From Methanobrevibacter ruminantium (GTDB lineage: Archaea; Methanobacteriota; Methanobacteria; Methanobacteriales; Methanobacteriaceae), in NCBI RefSeq assembly GCF_016294135.1, contig NZ_JAEDCO010000001.1:128412-192411 (forward strand): a DNA stretch of 64,000 nucleotides, written 5' to 3'. The notes beneath the pieces were generated by a model. That model worked only from the letters and a program-made list of their open reading frames with translations. It was not told the origin of the DNA and did no database searches. Positions 1-8,860 of this stretch are shown here, piece by piece (positions within the stretch are counted from its first letter, which is position 1; each line of letters starts with the position of its first letter). Position numbers and translations under genes: made by a program.

Positions 1-1097
1 TCATCTGAAATTTCTGTTGAATTGGCATTTTCATGCTCTTTAAAAGAAGATTGATTTTTTTGAGATGTTAGATTTGAATCAGAGTATAAAGAATTGATAT
101 CATCATCAGAAAGTTCTTCTTCCTTGTCATTCTCAAATAAATCTTTAGAGGAATCAACAGATTTGTCTTTATCGCCGTTACCGGAAAAATTAGAATCTTT
201 TTTTCTTTTCAAGACGCTAAAAATAGCATCAAAGTCTTCACGAGTAATACCGTCCTCGCTTACTTCGTCATAATCAATACTCTTAATGCTGTTGAATGTA
301 TCGATAATCAACGAAGACTTTGAAGAGGAGAAGAACTTCAATAAAGAAAATCCGATAATAATAAGTCCAATAATTACCAAGAAAATTGCAAGTCCTGCAG
401 TCTCACCGGATAAAACATTATCCACAACACGATCAGAACTTGAAGCATAATAAGTTATTCCAATGATTAGGATTGCCAAACCTACAATAAAACCAACAAA
501 GGTTAACATTGTAGAGGAATCAAAAATATCTAAAGATTTGTTAGAGTCAGAAGATTTTTCCTTATTATTTATCAATACACCTTGAGCAGAAGATTTGCCA
601 ATTTTTTCTCCCACATCTTCATCCGCTAATGCAACATCACTATCTTTTTGAGCGATAAAAGAGTCTTCATCATCAATCTCTTCATCACCATCAAATGATT
701 CGCTAGACTCATCACTAGCTTCATCATCAATAGACTCAGCATTTTCTTTTAAATCAACATTCTCAGTTGATTCAATAACATTTACTTCAATTGAATCATC
801 TACATTAGGATTAATGATAACTCCTCCTTCAATAGATTCATCATCGAAAGCATCAGATTCTTCTAAATCCCCATATTCATTATGAATAGGAATAATCTCA
901 TCTACATCATCTTCATAGTCATTAGAAACTTTATAAGATTCATCATCTTCAAATTCTAATTCCTTGAAAACCTTAGAGATAGATTTGGATTTATTGAATC
1001 TAGTTTTTTTATCAGAAGTGGAATCGTTAGCTCTGGGAGCTGATTCATCGTTTCCCTTAGAAACACCTTCCAAATTACTATTTTTTGAATTAGTCAT
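1..1097 (-). CDS. Acidic two-helix membrane protein (3' end outside window)
   Basis: The frame is open from an ATG at 1097 to the left edge, so about 365 N-terminal residues are visible and the C terminus is missing. The start follows a clear AAGGGGATAAA ribosome site. The first ~190 residues are hydrophilic, very rich in Asp, Glu and Ser, and probably disordered. Two hydrophobic segments follow, around LTFVGFIVGLAILIIGI and AGLAIFLVIIGLIIIGF, and then another charged Ser/Lys/Asp-rich region. The layout suggests a two-pass membrane protein with long charged tails. I recognise no domain. It is the last visible gene of a minus-strand run starting with dph2/csl4 and may be co-transcribed with tfs, although 153 bp separate them. 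Confidence 0.75.
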   Translation of the reverse strand, partial: MTNSKNSNLEGVSKGNDESAPRANDSTSDKKTRFNKSKSISKVFKELEFEDDESYKVSNDYEDDVDEIIPIHNEYGDLEESDAFDDESIEGGVIINPNVDDSIEVNVIESTENVDLKENAESIDDEASDESSESFDGDEEIDDEDSFIAQKDSDVALADEDVGEKIGKSSAQGVLINNKEKSSDSNKSLDIFDSSTMLTFVGFIVGLAILIIGITYYASSSDRVVDNVLSGETAGLAIFLVIIGLIIIGFSLLKFFSSSKSSLIIDTFNSIKSIDYDEVSEDGITREDFDAIFSVLKRKKDSNFSGNGDKDKSVDSSKDLFENDKEEELSDDDINSLYSDSNLTSQKNQSSFKEHENANSTEISD

Positions 1098-1250
1098 TTT
1101 ATCCCCTTACTTAAAAATACTAAGAATACTCACTCATCAATAATTAACACACTATAATACCCTTAGTAAAATCGCTATAAATACGATTAAATGAATAATA
1201 AATGTAAATATTAATTTAAAACTAAAAAATTTAAAAAATGATTAAATTAA

Positions 1251-1586
1251 TTAATCATAGCCTCTCCATTTATGACCGCATTTTTCACAAGTGAAGAAAC
1301 GAGTTGGCGCTTCATCAGCACTACGGGTTTGAAGCAATTCGTATGAAGCACGATCGTGTCCACATTTCGGACAAATTTCTCTTACAGTAGAACGTAAACC
1401 ACTTTCATCTCCTCTCATTATAACGGTTTCTTTGGATTCCACTTTCTTTTCAATTGAATATTCGGCTTTATCCACTTCAGATGAATCATAGCCACAGGTG
1501 GAACATTTTAATACAATCTGTTTATCATCTTCATCCCCTACTTCTTGAGGAAGAATCATACCACCACATTTTGGACAGAATTCCAT
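1251..1586 (-). CDS. tfs: Transcription factor S (TFIIS/RpoM-like RNA cleavage factor)
   Basis: Archaeal TFS stimulates transcript cleavage by backtracked RNA polymerase. At 111 residues it has the family's usual length. Two zinc ribbons are visible: an N-terminal one with C4, C7, C28 and C31 (rpb9-like) and a C-terminal TFIIS-type one with C72, C75, C100 and C103. The catalytic acidic pair D91-E92 sits in RSADEAPTRFFTC, the TFIIS signature that reaches into the polymerase active site. The start ATG at 1586 follows a perfect GGAGGT ribosome site. It lies in a cluster with rpoL and csl4, consistent with a transcription and RNA-processing neighbourhood. Confidence 0.95.
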   Translation of the reverse strand: MEFCPKCGGMILPQEVGDEDDKQIVLKCSTCGYDSSEVDKAEYSIEKKVESKETVIMRGDESGLRSTVREICPKCGHDRASYELLQTRSADEAPTRFFTCEKCGHKWRGYD

Positions 1587-2006
1587 TATTTACCTCCAAT
1601 ATAAGATACTACTCTTTAAAAACAGAAATTAAAAAATTTTAAAATTAAATTTAAACACAATAGACATTGATTATAATCTCCAATAATTATAATCGAAACA
1701 TTTACCTTTCCTATAATAATTCAACTTAATTAAAATTCTGAAATTTAAGTTTTATAAATTTCGTAAATGATTAAATACTTTATATATAACATACTTATAA
1801 ATAAAGATTATTCAGTCATAGTATTTAAACTTAATTTAAAAATAGGGTAAAAAACGCCTAAAAATTAAGAAAAATTGTAAAAATTTAGTAAAAAATAATA
1901 ATAAAAACAGATTGTTAGTAGATTGAAAAATACTAAAAAATTTACAATTTTTTTGAAAAAATTTATGCAAAAATCAGTTAGTTTTTTTTAAAAAAATGAG
2001 AAGAAA
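1587..2006. other. AT-rich intergenic stretch
   Basis: This stretch of about 420 bp lies between the Nudix gene and tfs. It is almost entirely A/T, with long A runs at 1840-2000 and TATA-like words near 1770-1795 and 1685-1700 that could drive tfs on the minus strand. I see no gene, tRNA or convincing hairpin. A single TTCGTA hexamer at 1760-1765 is probably chance. Confidence 0.6.
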
Positions 2007-2438
2007 TTAATTTTCTTCTAAATGTTTTTTTATATCAGTTAAGATTGATTCATGATCAAATGCAAGTTTTCTTTCTTTTAAAACATCAAATGAAAATACC
2101 CCAATATCCTTAGCATCATCATCCGCCTTTGCATCATCAAAATTGCCATGAGCCAAATAGATTATAGACACTGTATGTCTTCTTGGATCACGGTCTGGAT
2201 CTGAATATACCTTGAATAATTCTACAGATTCAATATCAATGGAAGTTTCTTCCTTAGCTTCTCTAATAGCAGCATTTTCTGTTGTTTCACCATAATCAAC
2301 AAATCCGCCAGGCAATGCCCAGGATCCTTCAAAAGGAGGATTTTTCCTTTGAATCAATATGAATTCATGATTTTCATTATAAATAAAAATGTCAACAGTC
2401 AATGATGGAATCTTATATTTAATGCTCTCACCCCGCAT
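2007..2438 (-). CDS. Nudix hydrolase, ADP-ribose pyrophosphatase-like
   Basis: The 143-residue protein carries a full Nudix box from GGFVDYGE through REAKEETSID, the Mg-binding helix that cleaves nucleoside diphosphates linked to another moiety. The later PDRDPRRH segment resembles ADP-ribose pyrophosphatases, so ADP-ribose is a plausible substrate (inference). The ATG at 2438 has no ribosome site; it lies about 20 nt after a TATA-like TTATAATT, so the message may be leaderless. A GGGGTGAG sequence inside the first codons is followed by ATT, so a shorter form starting there (then KYKIPSLTVD) is an alternative. It sits between rpoL and tfs on the same strand. Confidence 0.85.
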   Translation of the reverse strand: MRGESIKYKIPSLTVDIFIYNENHEFILIQRKNPPFEGSWALPGGFVDYGETTENAAIREAKEETSIDIESVELFKVYSDPDRDPRRHTVSIIYLAHGNFDDAKADDDAKDIGVFSFDVLKERKLAFDHESILTDIKKHLEEN

Positions 2439-2578
2439 AAAAATAATAAATAAAATTATAATAAATCGAATTTAAAACAAAACCATAAAATAAAATTTAA
2501 AAAATGATAAGAAAATAATAAAAAAAGATAATTAAAACTAAAAAATAAAAAAAATAAGAAAGAAGAAAGAATTCAAAA

Positions 2579-2851
2579 TTAGATTCCTTCAAGCAATTCT
2601 TTAAATTCGGCAGTTTCTTCTTTTAATCTTTGAGCTGCTCTTAAAAGAGAGTCTCTTGGTCTTTTTGTTCTTTTAGTTTTAATGGTCATGATAGGTTCAC
2701 CGGTAAGAGGGTGATCAATACCATAAACCGCATATTCTACATCATTATCTTCCATGAGATATTTTCTTAAAACATTACAAAGAGAGTGGTTTTCTCCGTG
2801 AATAATCATTTCGAGTTCTAATTTGGTATCTTTTACAACTTCAATTTCCAT
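2579..2851 (-). CDS. rpoL: DNA-directed RNA polymerase subunit L
   Basis: RpoL (Rpb11/AC19 family) pairs with RpoD to form the alpha-like assembly platform of archaeal RNA polymerase. At 90 residues it has the expected length, and the conserved stretch IIHGENHSLCNVLRKYL is the family hallmark, with a helical C terminus (RAAQRLKEETAEFKELLEGI). The ATG at 2851 follows AAGGAAAAGATAAC. It lies 57 bp downstream of csl4 on the same strand, a known euryarchaeal arrangement, so the two are probably one transcript. Confidence 0.95.
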   Translation of the reverse strand: MEIEVVKDTKLELEMIIHGENHSLCNVLRKYLMEDNDVEYAVYGIDHPLTGEPIMTIKTKRTKRPRDSLLRAAQRLKEETAEFKELLEGI

Positions 2852-2908
2852 GTTATCTTTTCCTTAAAAATTAAATAAACAACTACAAATCTGCATTCTT
2901 ATTAAAAA

Positions 2909-3475
2909 TTAATAATCATAATTTTTAGAAACTTTTCTTTTTTCCTTTCTATCACATACAGGGCAGTATACTTCAGATTCATTGCAAGGATCCATAAAGG
3001 TTCTGCATCTGGTACACATAGCCTTTACAACACCGGAAGTAATGTCTTCTGTGTTCAAATCAAGGTTATCTCCCATAATCTTAACTACTTTTGCTTCAAT
3101 TAAATCTCCAATTCTAAAAGCGTCAGTAAGCTTATCGATGTAACCAGGGGTTACTTGGGAGATGTGAATCGCTGCCAAATAAGGAAGAGCCAATTCACGT
3201 CTGGTTCCCTTTTTAGAATAAATAGTTATTAAAGCTCTTTGGCCACGTACATCTTTTACCTCACCGTATACAATATCTCCAACTTTCAATAGGTTTGGAC
3301 CACCAGATTTTGATATTACAGAGATTTCCTTTTCATCTTCATCAATCAATACATTTCCAGGAACACCAGATTTTACGCTTCCATCATCTTCGTATGCTCC
3401 TTGACCTGGTAAGAACTGTTCACTTACACTTAAAAAGTCACCAGGCATTACAAAATCTCCAGATTCCATTTTCAT
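2909..3475 (-). CDS. csl4: Exosome RNA-binding subunit Csl4
   Basis: Csl4 caps the archaeal exosome and helps choose RNA substrates for 3'-5' decay. The 188-residue chain shows the three expected parts: an N-terminal beta domain with SGDFVMPGDFL, a central S1 RNA-binding domain (about residues 65-145, KVGDIVYGEV to GDNLDLN), and a C-terminal zinc ribbon with CTRC and CPVC pairs. The ATG at 3475 follows GAGGTG at normal spacing, which favours it over the second Met two codons later. The downstream partner is rpoL. Upstream, after dph2, lies a 400-bp gap with three TATA-containing repeats, so csl4 likely has its own promoter. Confidence 0.93.
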   Translation of the reverse strand: MKMESGDFVMPGDFLSVSEQFLPGQGAYEDDGSVKSGVPGNVLIDEDEKEISVISKSGGPNLLKVGDIVYGEVKDVRGQRALITIYSKKGTRRELALPYLAAIHISQVTPGYIDKLTDAFRIGDLIEAKVVKIMGDNLDLNTEDITSGVVKAMCTRCRTFMDPCNESEVYCPVCDRKEKRKVSKNYDY

Positions 3476-3517
3476 CTAAACACCTCATAACAGGCAATTT
3501 TGCCAAGTTCAACATTT

Positions 3518-3630
3518 TATAATTCTGTTTATAAAATTAGGACAATCCTCCAAACAACCCTATAACTCCGTTTATAGAACTAGGACAATTAATCCAAGAA
3601 ATAAATTTCATAATTCCATTTATAAAATTT
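3518..3630 (-). repeat. Three imperfect TATA-containing repeats upstream of csl4
   Basis: A 29-bp sequence at 3518-3546 recurs at 3561-3589 with few changes, both ending in TAGGACAAT. A third, partial copy (CATAATTCCATTTATAAAATT) lies at 3609-3629. Spacing is 43 and 48 bp. Read on the minus strand each copy has a TATA-like core (TTTTATAAA or a variant). They sit 43-155 bp upstream of the csl4 start, in the only long gap of this gene run. They may be repeated promoters or operators; this is inference. Confidence 0.6.
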
Positions 3631-3875
3631 ATTTTGATTTTTGAACAATATGAAATTAAATTTGAAAAATTTTCATTCATAAATCATTCATAAAATTATC
3701 AATTATTTATATGTAAGTTATTTATGTTTTTTAGTAATATATAAAAAATTCGGTTTTAAGAAATAGTTTTAAAATTATAGAACAATAAAAGGGAGTATGA
3801 AAACTAATCTAATTTTTAAAAAAAAATGAAAATTAAAAAATAAAAAAGAAAAAATAAAAAAGAATAAAACGCCAA

Positions 3876-4883
3876 TTATTGATAATACCTATCTTCAAAC
3901 AATATTTCATCCAATTGATACTTTTCCCATTCCCTTTTGTTTAAGACAATCTCTAACTCTTTAGGAGTTATAACTGGCTTTTTATACATTTGGGAATCAT
4001 CAATAGCTATTCTAGGACAAGCGGTTACAACAAATCCTTCAAGTTCCATATATGGAAGCAATACATCAGGATTTACATGATCCATAAGGAGAATATAGGC
4101 CTCCATTCCCTCATCTTCAAGAAGTTTCTTAATTTCCTTAGCCAATTTCATCCTGTATTGGCCTTCCTTTGAGGAAACTATAATTCCCCATTTTGTAACT
4201 TCCCGTGCCTTCACGATTCTTGCAAATCTGATTCTCAAGATCCTGTCTGCATAGGCACTCATTTCACGAATGTCCCCACTATAAGGATCAATAGCTAAAA
4301 CTGGAGCTTTTGTAAACAAATAGATTCCTAAGGGATGAAAATTACCGCTGCCAATGAATAGGTAAACATCTGCCCCTAAATTCTTTACAGAAGTGAAATT
4401 GCAACCTAAAACCTGCCCCTTTCTGGTGCTTCTTGAAGAGCCGATAACAACTTCCTTGCCATTATCCTCTAAGAAGTCTACAATCTCATCAAGCAAATGC
4501 AAGTGTTGTGCAGTTGTTGCAATAGCTATCTTGGAATAACCCTCCAATTGTTCCAATGCCTCTTCAAGATAATCCTTGATTTTAACATTGGCTTTAGCTT
4601 CTATAAACATTGTAGGAATGCTGTATCTAAGCGGAAGGGGAGTGTGTCCATAATGAACAATGAAATCAACTATTCCATTCATCTTTCTGTCTGAAACATC
4701 ACAAGCTCCAAAGCAAGGATCTGCGGATACAATTACAGTAGCTTCAGTTTGCTTTTCTATTTCCCTTGCAAGAGCTACAGCTTGCATCTTAAGTCCTTCT
4801 GGAAACTGCAATCCCACATTCCTAACATTTAAAGAGTTGATTTTCTTTATAACCCTTTTAAGCTCCATATCGTATAATGCCAT
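3876..4883 (-). CDS. dph2: 2-(3-amino-3-carboxypropyl)histidine synthase (diphthamide step 1)
   Basis: Archaeal Dph2 is a non-classical radical-SAM enzyme that moves the aminocarboxypropyl group of S-adenosylmethionine to a histidine of elongation factor 2. Three widely separated cysteine motifs expected to hold its 4Fe-4S cluster are visible: ADPCFGACD, VLGCNF and VTACPRIAIDD. The protein is about 335 residues. I place the start at the ATG at 4883, just after GTTGATAAA; an in-frame TTG six codons upstream has no ribosome site. It is followed by a long gap before csl4 and preceded by hpt, all on the minus strand. Confidence 0.93.
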   Translation of the reverse strand: MALYDMELKRVIKKINSLNVRNVGLQFPEGLKMQAVALAREIEKQTEATVIVSADPCFGACDVSDRKMNGIVDFIVHYGHTPLPLRYSIPTMFIEAKANVKIKDYLEEALEQLEGYSKIAIATTAQHLHLLDEIVDFLEDNGKEVVIGSSRSTRKGQVLGCNFTSVKNLGADVYLFIGSGNFHPLGIYLFTKAPVLAIDPYSGDIREMSAYADRILRIRFARIVKAREVTKWGIIVSSKEGQYRMKLAKEIKKLLEDEGMEAYILLMDHVNPDVLLPYMELEGFVVTACPRIAIDDSQMYKKPVITPKELEIVLNKREWEKYQLDEILFEDRYYQ

Positions 4884-5020
4884 TTTATCAACTAAAATCA
4901 AAATAATTTAAAAAAATAAATATTAAAATCCATCAACCAGACTAATCTATAATTGGATTAGCCTTAAATATAGACTTTAAAAAATTTAAAAAAATAAAAA
5001 ATTAAAAAAAAGAAGAGGGA

Positions 5021-5587
5021 TTATAACAATGAATCGGCCACAACTTTTCCATCAACAACATCCAATTTTACAAGAGTCTTGATGTCTTCACCGGTAGCTT
5101 CTTCAACAACACCTTTACCTTCACCTTTTTCAACAACAACAACAGTGTCAACTAAGTTTACACCAATGCCTTTCAATTCATTGATGACAGCAGTGAGAGT
5201 TCCTCCTGTACTTACTACATCATCCACTAAAAGGACATTATCTCCCTCATTCAAGTCATTGATGTATAATTTGGAAGTTGCGTAACCAGTGGATTTGACT
5301 ATTTCATGTTCACCAGGCAATCCGTATTGCCTTTTACGAATAACAATAAATGGAATGCCAGTCTCGAAAGATAATGCAGTTGCAATGTGAATACCCATTG
5401 CTTCAACACCGACAATCTTATCGATTTTAGACAAATCTAAAATTTCATCTATCACTTTAGCAATTTCCTTTAAAACTGCTGGGTCCATTGCAGGAATTCC
5501 ATCACTGATACCGTGAACAAAGTAATCATATTCTCCTTTCTTAACAACTGGTGCTTCTCTTAATGATTCTACTAATTTTTCAAGCAT
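5021..5587 (-). CDS. hpt: Hypoxanthine/adenine phosphoribosyltransferase
   Basis: This enzyme salvages purine bases by joining them to PRPP. The 188-residue protein contains the type I PRTase signature VLLVDDVVSTGGT that binds PRPP, plus a conserved GVEAMGIHIATALS region. The family in Methanobacteriales is annotated hypoxanthine phosphoribosyltransferase and resembles adenine PRTases, so base preference (hypoxanthine, guanine or adenine) cannot be fixed from sequence. The ATG at 5587 follows GAGGGTTTAAAA. It is divergent from srp54 with a 275-bp shared intergenic region. Confidence 0.9.
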   Translation of the reverse strand: MLEKLVESLREAPVVKKGEYDYFVHGISDGIPAMDPAVLKEIAKVIDEILDLSKIDKIVGVEAMGIHIATALSFETGIPFIVIRKRQYGLPGEHEIVKSTGYATSKLYINDLNEGDNVLLVDDVVSTGGTLTAVINELKGIGVNLVDTVVVVEKGEGKGVVEEATGEDIKTLVKLDVVDGKVVADSLL

Positions 5588-5727
5588 TTTTAAACCCTCA
5601 ACTACTATAAATATATCTTTTTAACATAATTTCAATTAAAAATTTTAAATTAATGATAAAAAATAAAAAACTTAAAATCAAATTTATGTATCTATATCAA
5701 TAATTTTATAATAAAAGATAAATAAAC

Positions 5728-5806
5728 TTTTATATAATATTAATTTATACATTAAAGTTAATAAGATAAACTATTATTTTGTTTTGGAGGACTGGAACAA
5801 AATAGT
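5728..5806 (+). promoter_or_regulatory. srp54 promoter and hairpin at mRNA 5' end
   Basis: A strong TATA box, TTTTATATAAT, lies at 5728-5738. Transcription would start about 25 nt later, near 5760. Right after that the sequence from 5770 to 5806 can fold: ACTAT(TAT)TTTGTT pairs with AACAAAATAGT around the loop TTGGAGGACTGG, giving an 11-bp stem with a 3-nt bulge. The coding start is at 5863, so this structure would occupy the first part of a leader of roughly 100 nt, long for an archaeal mRNA. Confidence 0.55.
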
Positions 5807-5862
5807 GATTTAAAAAAATATAATTATTTCAATCCATTATCAAAAAATATCGGAGAGATATT

Positions 5863-7203
5863 ATGTCAATGTTAGGAAGTTTAGGAGAAAACCTTACAAA
5901 CACCATGAAAAAATTGGCTGGAATGAGTGTTATTGACAAAAAGGTTGTAAAGGAAGTAGTCAAAGATATTCAAAGAGCTTTAATCCAATCAGACGTAAAC
6001 ATCCAGCTTGTATTAAAATTATCCAAAACAATCGAAGACCGTGCACTTAATGAAGAGCCACCAAAAGGAATTACCCCAAGGGAACATGTAATTACAATTA
6101 TCTATGAAGAAATGGTTAATTTGCTCGGCAGTGAAGCTAAAGAGCTTGAAGTCAATAAAAAACCATTCAAAATATTGTTCTTAGGATTGCAAGGTAGTGG
6201 TAAAACTACCACCATCGGTAAATTATGCAAATACTTGCAAAGAAAAGGTTTCTCTCCAGCAGTCGTTTGTACAGACACATGGAGACCTGCAGCATATGAA
6301 CAGTTAAAGCAACTTACTGAAGATATGCAAATCCAACTTTACGGTGACCCTAACAATAAGGATGCATTAGACCTTGCAGAAAAGGGTTTAAAACAGTTCA
6401 AGAATCAAAAGATCATTATTTTCGATACTGCAGGTAGGCATAAGAACGAAGAGGATTTAATTGAGGAAATGAACAAGTTGGATAAGATCATTGAACCTGA
6501 TGAATCCATTCTCGTTATTGACGGTACTATAGGTCAACAGGCAGGAGAGCAAGCTAAAGCATTCTCACAAGCAACCGATATCGGTTCCATAATCATTTCA
6601 AAATTAGATGGTACTGCTAAAGGGGGAGGTGCTCTCTCTGCAGTAGCTGAAACCGGTGCACCAATCAAGTTCATTGGTACTGGTGAAAGAATCGATGAGT
6701 TTGAGGCATTCGACCCTGAGAGATTCATTTCAAGATTATTAGGTATGGGAGATATCAGAAGCCTTATCGAAAAGGCTGAAGAGGTTATTGATGAAGATGT
6801 CGCTACTAAAACCATGAACAATATGATTAGCGGAAAGTTCACACTTATGGACATGCAAAACCAGTTTGAGATGATGAACAGCATGGGTCCTATGCAACAG
6901 GTCATGAATATGATTCCAGGTTTAGGAGGCAAGATTCCTAAAGAGGCAAGTCAAATGACTGAAGACAAGATCAATGAGTTCAAGATAATCATGTCTTCAA
7001 TGACTGAAGAGGAAATGCTCAACCCTAAAATAATCAAGACTTCCCGTATTACAAGAATCGCAAGAGGTTCTGGTGTAGACGAGAACAGCGTAAAGGAATT
7101 ATTAAGATACTATAACAATACTAAAAAAGCCATGAAAGGTATTGGACGTAGAGGAATGGGCGGAGGAGCCATGAATAGACTCATGGGTCAATTCATGAAA
7201 TAA
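5863..7203 (+). CDS. srp54: Signal recognition particle protein SRP54
   Basis: SRP54 is the GTPase that binds signal sequences and 7S RNA and delivers ribosomes to the membrane receptor. The 446-residue protein has the N domain (1-100), a G domain with G1 GLQGSGKTTT at 108-117, DTAGRHKNEE and SKLDGTAKGGG, and a methionine-rich M domain (MDMQNQFEMMNSMGPMQQV) followed by the RNA-binding helix region SRITRIARGSG. It ends in a Gly/Arg/Met-rich tail. The start follows CGGAGAGATATT. Length and motifs are complete. pus10 follows 64 bp downstream on the same strand. Confidence 0.97.
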   Translation: MSMLGSLGENLTNTMKKLAGMSVIDKKVVKEVVKDIQRALIQSDVNIQLVLKLSKTIEDRALNEEPPKGITPREHVITIIYEEMVNLLGSEAKELEVNKKPFKILFLGLQGSGKTTTIGKLCKYLQRKGFSPAVVCTDTWRPAAYEQLKQLTEDMQIQLYGDPNNKDALDLAEKGLKQFKNQKIIIFDTAGRHKNEEDLIEEMNKLDKIIEPDESILVIDGTIGQQAGEQAKAFSQATDIGSIIISKLDGTAKGGGALSAVAETGAPIKFIGTGERIDEFEAFDPERFISRLLGMGDIRSLIEKAEEVIDEDVATKTMNNMISGKFTLMDMQNQFEMMNSMGPMQQVMNMIPGLGGKIPKEASQMTEDKINEFKIIMSSMTEEEMLNPKIIKTSRITRIARGSGVDENSVKELLRYYNNTKKAMKGIGRRGMGGGAMNRLMGQFMK

Positions 7204-7267
7204 ATATTCCAAACCCCAAACTAAACTACTTTTATTTTTATATTCATTTTTTAAAAGAGAGATTTTA

Positions 7268-8512
7268 ATGAATCAAGAAACATTGGATAAGGCACAGGAA
7301 TTAATTGATTATACAGATGGAAAAATCTGCAATCATTGTCTCGGACGTAAATTTTCAGACTGTGTGGAAGGAAATGGCAATGAGGATAGAGGGATTAAAA
7401 TTAGAGAATCCCTAAATTTGGAAGCTTACGATGGAGAATGTGAAATATGCCACAATATCTTCAATTATATTGAAAACGATGTTCTTGATTTAGTAAATGA
7501 AAAAATAGAACTCTTGAAAGTTGAATTTGACACATTTGTTGTTGGCTGTAAATTGCCTAAGGAAATAGTGGAAAAGGACCAGGAAATCAGCGATGAACTT
7601 GATTTTGATGTTGAAATAATCAAAAAGGAAGTCAATAGGGAAATCGGCAAATTGCTTGAAGCAAATCTCGAGCAGAATGTTGACTTTGATGGTGAAGATG
7701 TGTTGGTGATGGCTGATTTTAGAAGAATCCTAAAGGAAGATATGGAAAATCCAGTGAAAGTCCGACTTCAAATCAACCCTATTTTCATTGAAGGAAGATA
7801 TAGAAAGCTTGTCAGAGGCATTCCTCAAACCAAATGGCCATGCACTAAATGTAAGGGAAGAGGCTGTGAAGAGTGCAATTTCACAGGAAAGCAATACCCT
7901 GAATCAGTGGAAGAGCTCTTATCCGAAACTGTCTTAAAGCACACAAATGGATACGAAGCCAAGTTCCACGGTGCTGGAAGAGAGGACATTGACGTTAGAA
8001 TGCTAGGTACTGGCAGGCCGTTTGTACTTGAAATCAAGGAGCCAAAGGTTAGAAAAATAGACCTTGAAAAGATATCTGAAGAGGTTGCTGAAGTCGCTGA
8101 AGGGAAAACCGAATACTTGAATCTCAAGTTCTCCGAAAGGAAAAGAAAAGCGGAAATTAAAGTATCCTCACCAGACACCTATAAGGTTTATAGAGCATTG
8201 GTCAAATGCGAAGATGACATCAAGGAAGAGGACTTGGAAAAGCTACAATCACTTCATATGATTCAACAAAGAACTCCGATAAGAGTTTCCCATAGAAGGG
8301 CAGACAAGATTAGAGAAAAGGAAGTCAAAAACATTGAAGTTAAGTTCATTGATTCAAAAACCTTTGAAATGATCATTAAAACAGAAGGTGGATTGTATAT
8401 CAAGGAGCTTATCTCAAGTGATGAGGGAAGGTCCAATCCTAGCGTGACTGAAGTTCTTGGCACACAGGCAATATGTGCAGAATTGGATGTGATCGAAGTT
8501 GGAATCAAATGA
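7268..8512 (+). CDS. pus10: tRNA pseudouridine synthase Pus10
   Basis: Archaeal Pus10 makes pseudouridine 55, and often 54, in the tRNA T loop. The 414-residue protein has an N-terminal THUMP-like part with zinc-binding Cys pairs (CNHC, CEIC, then CTKC and CEEC in a zinc-ribbon-like insert), and a C-terminal catalytic domain with FHGAGREDIDVRMLGTGRPF, where the Asp of REDIDVRML is the expected nucleophile. The late segments RTPIRVSHRRAD and GGLYIKELISSDEGR also match the family. The start follows AAAGAGAGATTTTA. It is downstream of srp54 and upstream of a long gap holding structured sequence. Confidence 0.95.
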   Translation: MNQETLDKAQELIDYTDGKICNHCLGRKFSDCVEGNGNEDRGIKIRESLNLEAYDGECEICHNIFNYIENDVLDLVNEKIELLKVEFDTFVVGCKLPKEIVEKDQEISDELDFDVEIIKKEVNREIGKLLEANLEQNVDFDGEDVLVMADFRRILKEDMENPVKVRLQINPIFIEGRYRKLVRGIPQTKWPCTKCKGRGCEECNFTGKQYPESVEELLSETVLKHTNGYEAKFHGAGREDIDVRMLGTGRPFVLEIKEPKVRKIDLEKISEEVAEVAEGKTEYLNLKFSERKRKAEIKVSSPDTYKVYRALVKCEDDIKEEDLEKLQSLHMIQQRTPIRVSHRRADKIREKEVKNIEVKFIDSKTFEMIIKTEGGLYIKELISSDEGRSNPSVTEVLGTQAICAELDVIEVGIK

Positions 8513-8600
8513 TTCCAATTTTAAAATTAAAAACTATTTTTTAAAAATTTAAAAATAATTAAAAAAATCTTATAAAAACATAAACTTTATTAATATCTTA

Positions 8601-8716
8601 AAATATATAGTTTATTACTATCAAAAATAGAAGATTGGATTATTGCTGAAATCCAGTCACTAAAATTTTATGATATTTTATAATATTTTTGATATTTTTT
8701 TCTTTCAATATATAAA
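8601..8716 (+). other. TATA box, small hairpin and T-rich stretch after pus10
   Basis: AAATATATAG at 8601-8610 is TATA-like. About 27 nt later begins a small hairpin, GGATT (8637-8641) with AATCC (8650-8654) around ATTGCTGA. It is followed by A/T sequence ending in a T-rich run near 8694-8705. This could be a very short transcript or just the pus10 terminator region. A second TATA-like ATATATAAA lies at 8709-8717. Confidence 0.3.
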
Positions 8717-8767
8717 ATTTAGATATGTCTTAATCAATTAAACCTACGGTTAGGGCTAAGTCTAAAT
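8717..8767 (+). ncRNA. Candidate structured RNA element A (pus10-rpl21e gap)
   Basis: This is more GC-rich than the flanking intergenic DNA. ATTTAGA (8717-8723) pairs with TCTAAAT (8761-8767), CTTA (8729-8732) with TAAG (8757-8760), and CCTA (8743-8746) with TAGG (8751-8754) around the tetraloop CGGT. The three helices nest into one stem-loop. No family recognised; C/D and H/ACA signature boxes are not convincing. It may be part of a long rpl21e leader or a small RNA. Confidence 0.4.
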
Positions 8768-8793
8768 AGAATTTATATATTGGCTTTTACATG

Positions 8794-8860
8794 AATAGCT
8801 AAACCGAAGGGCTTAAGCTATGGTATTCAACTTAAATATCGTACTGGGCTACTAGCTATT
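8794..8860 (+). ncRNA. Candidate structured RNA element B (pus10-rpl21e gap)
   Basis: A TATA box ATTTATATA at 8771-8779 precedes this element by about 20 nt. AATAGCT (8794-8800) pairs perfectly with AGCTATT (8854-8860). Inside, TATGGTATT (8819-8827) pairs with AATATCGTA (8835-8843) over all 9 positions, two of them G-U, around a 7-nt loop. The 67-nt size and 7-bp closing stem look tRNA-like, but there is no T arm. It could be a small stable RNA or a structured leader of the rpl21e operon. A further TATA-like sequence (TTTTATATTTT, near 8883) could start a shorter rpl21e message. Confidence 0.45.

Noticed and set aside
8794..8860. tRNA gene reading of the 67-nt structured element
   Set aside because: It has a 7-bp acceptor-like stem and a hairpin with a 7-nt loop, but lacks a T arm, the GGTTCAAAT consensus and a proper D arm.
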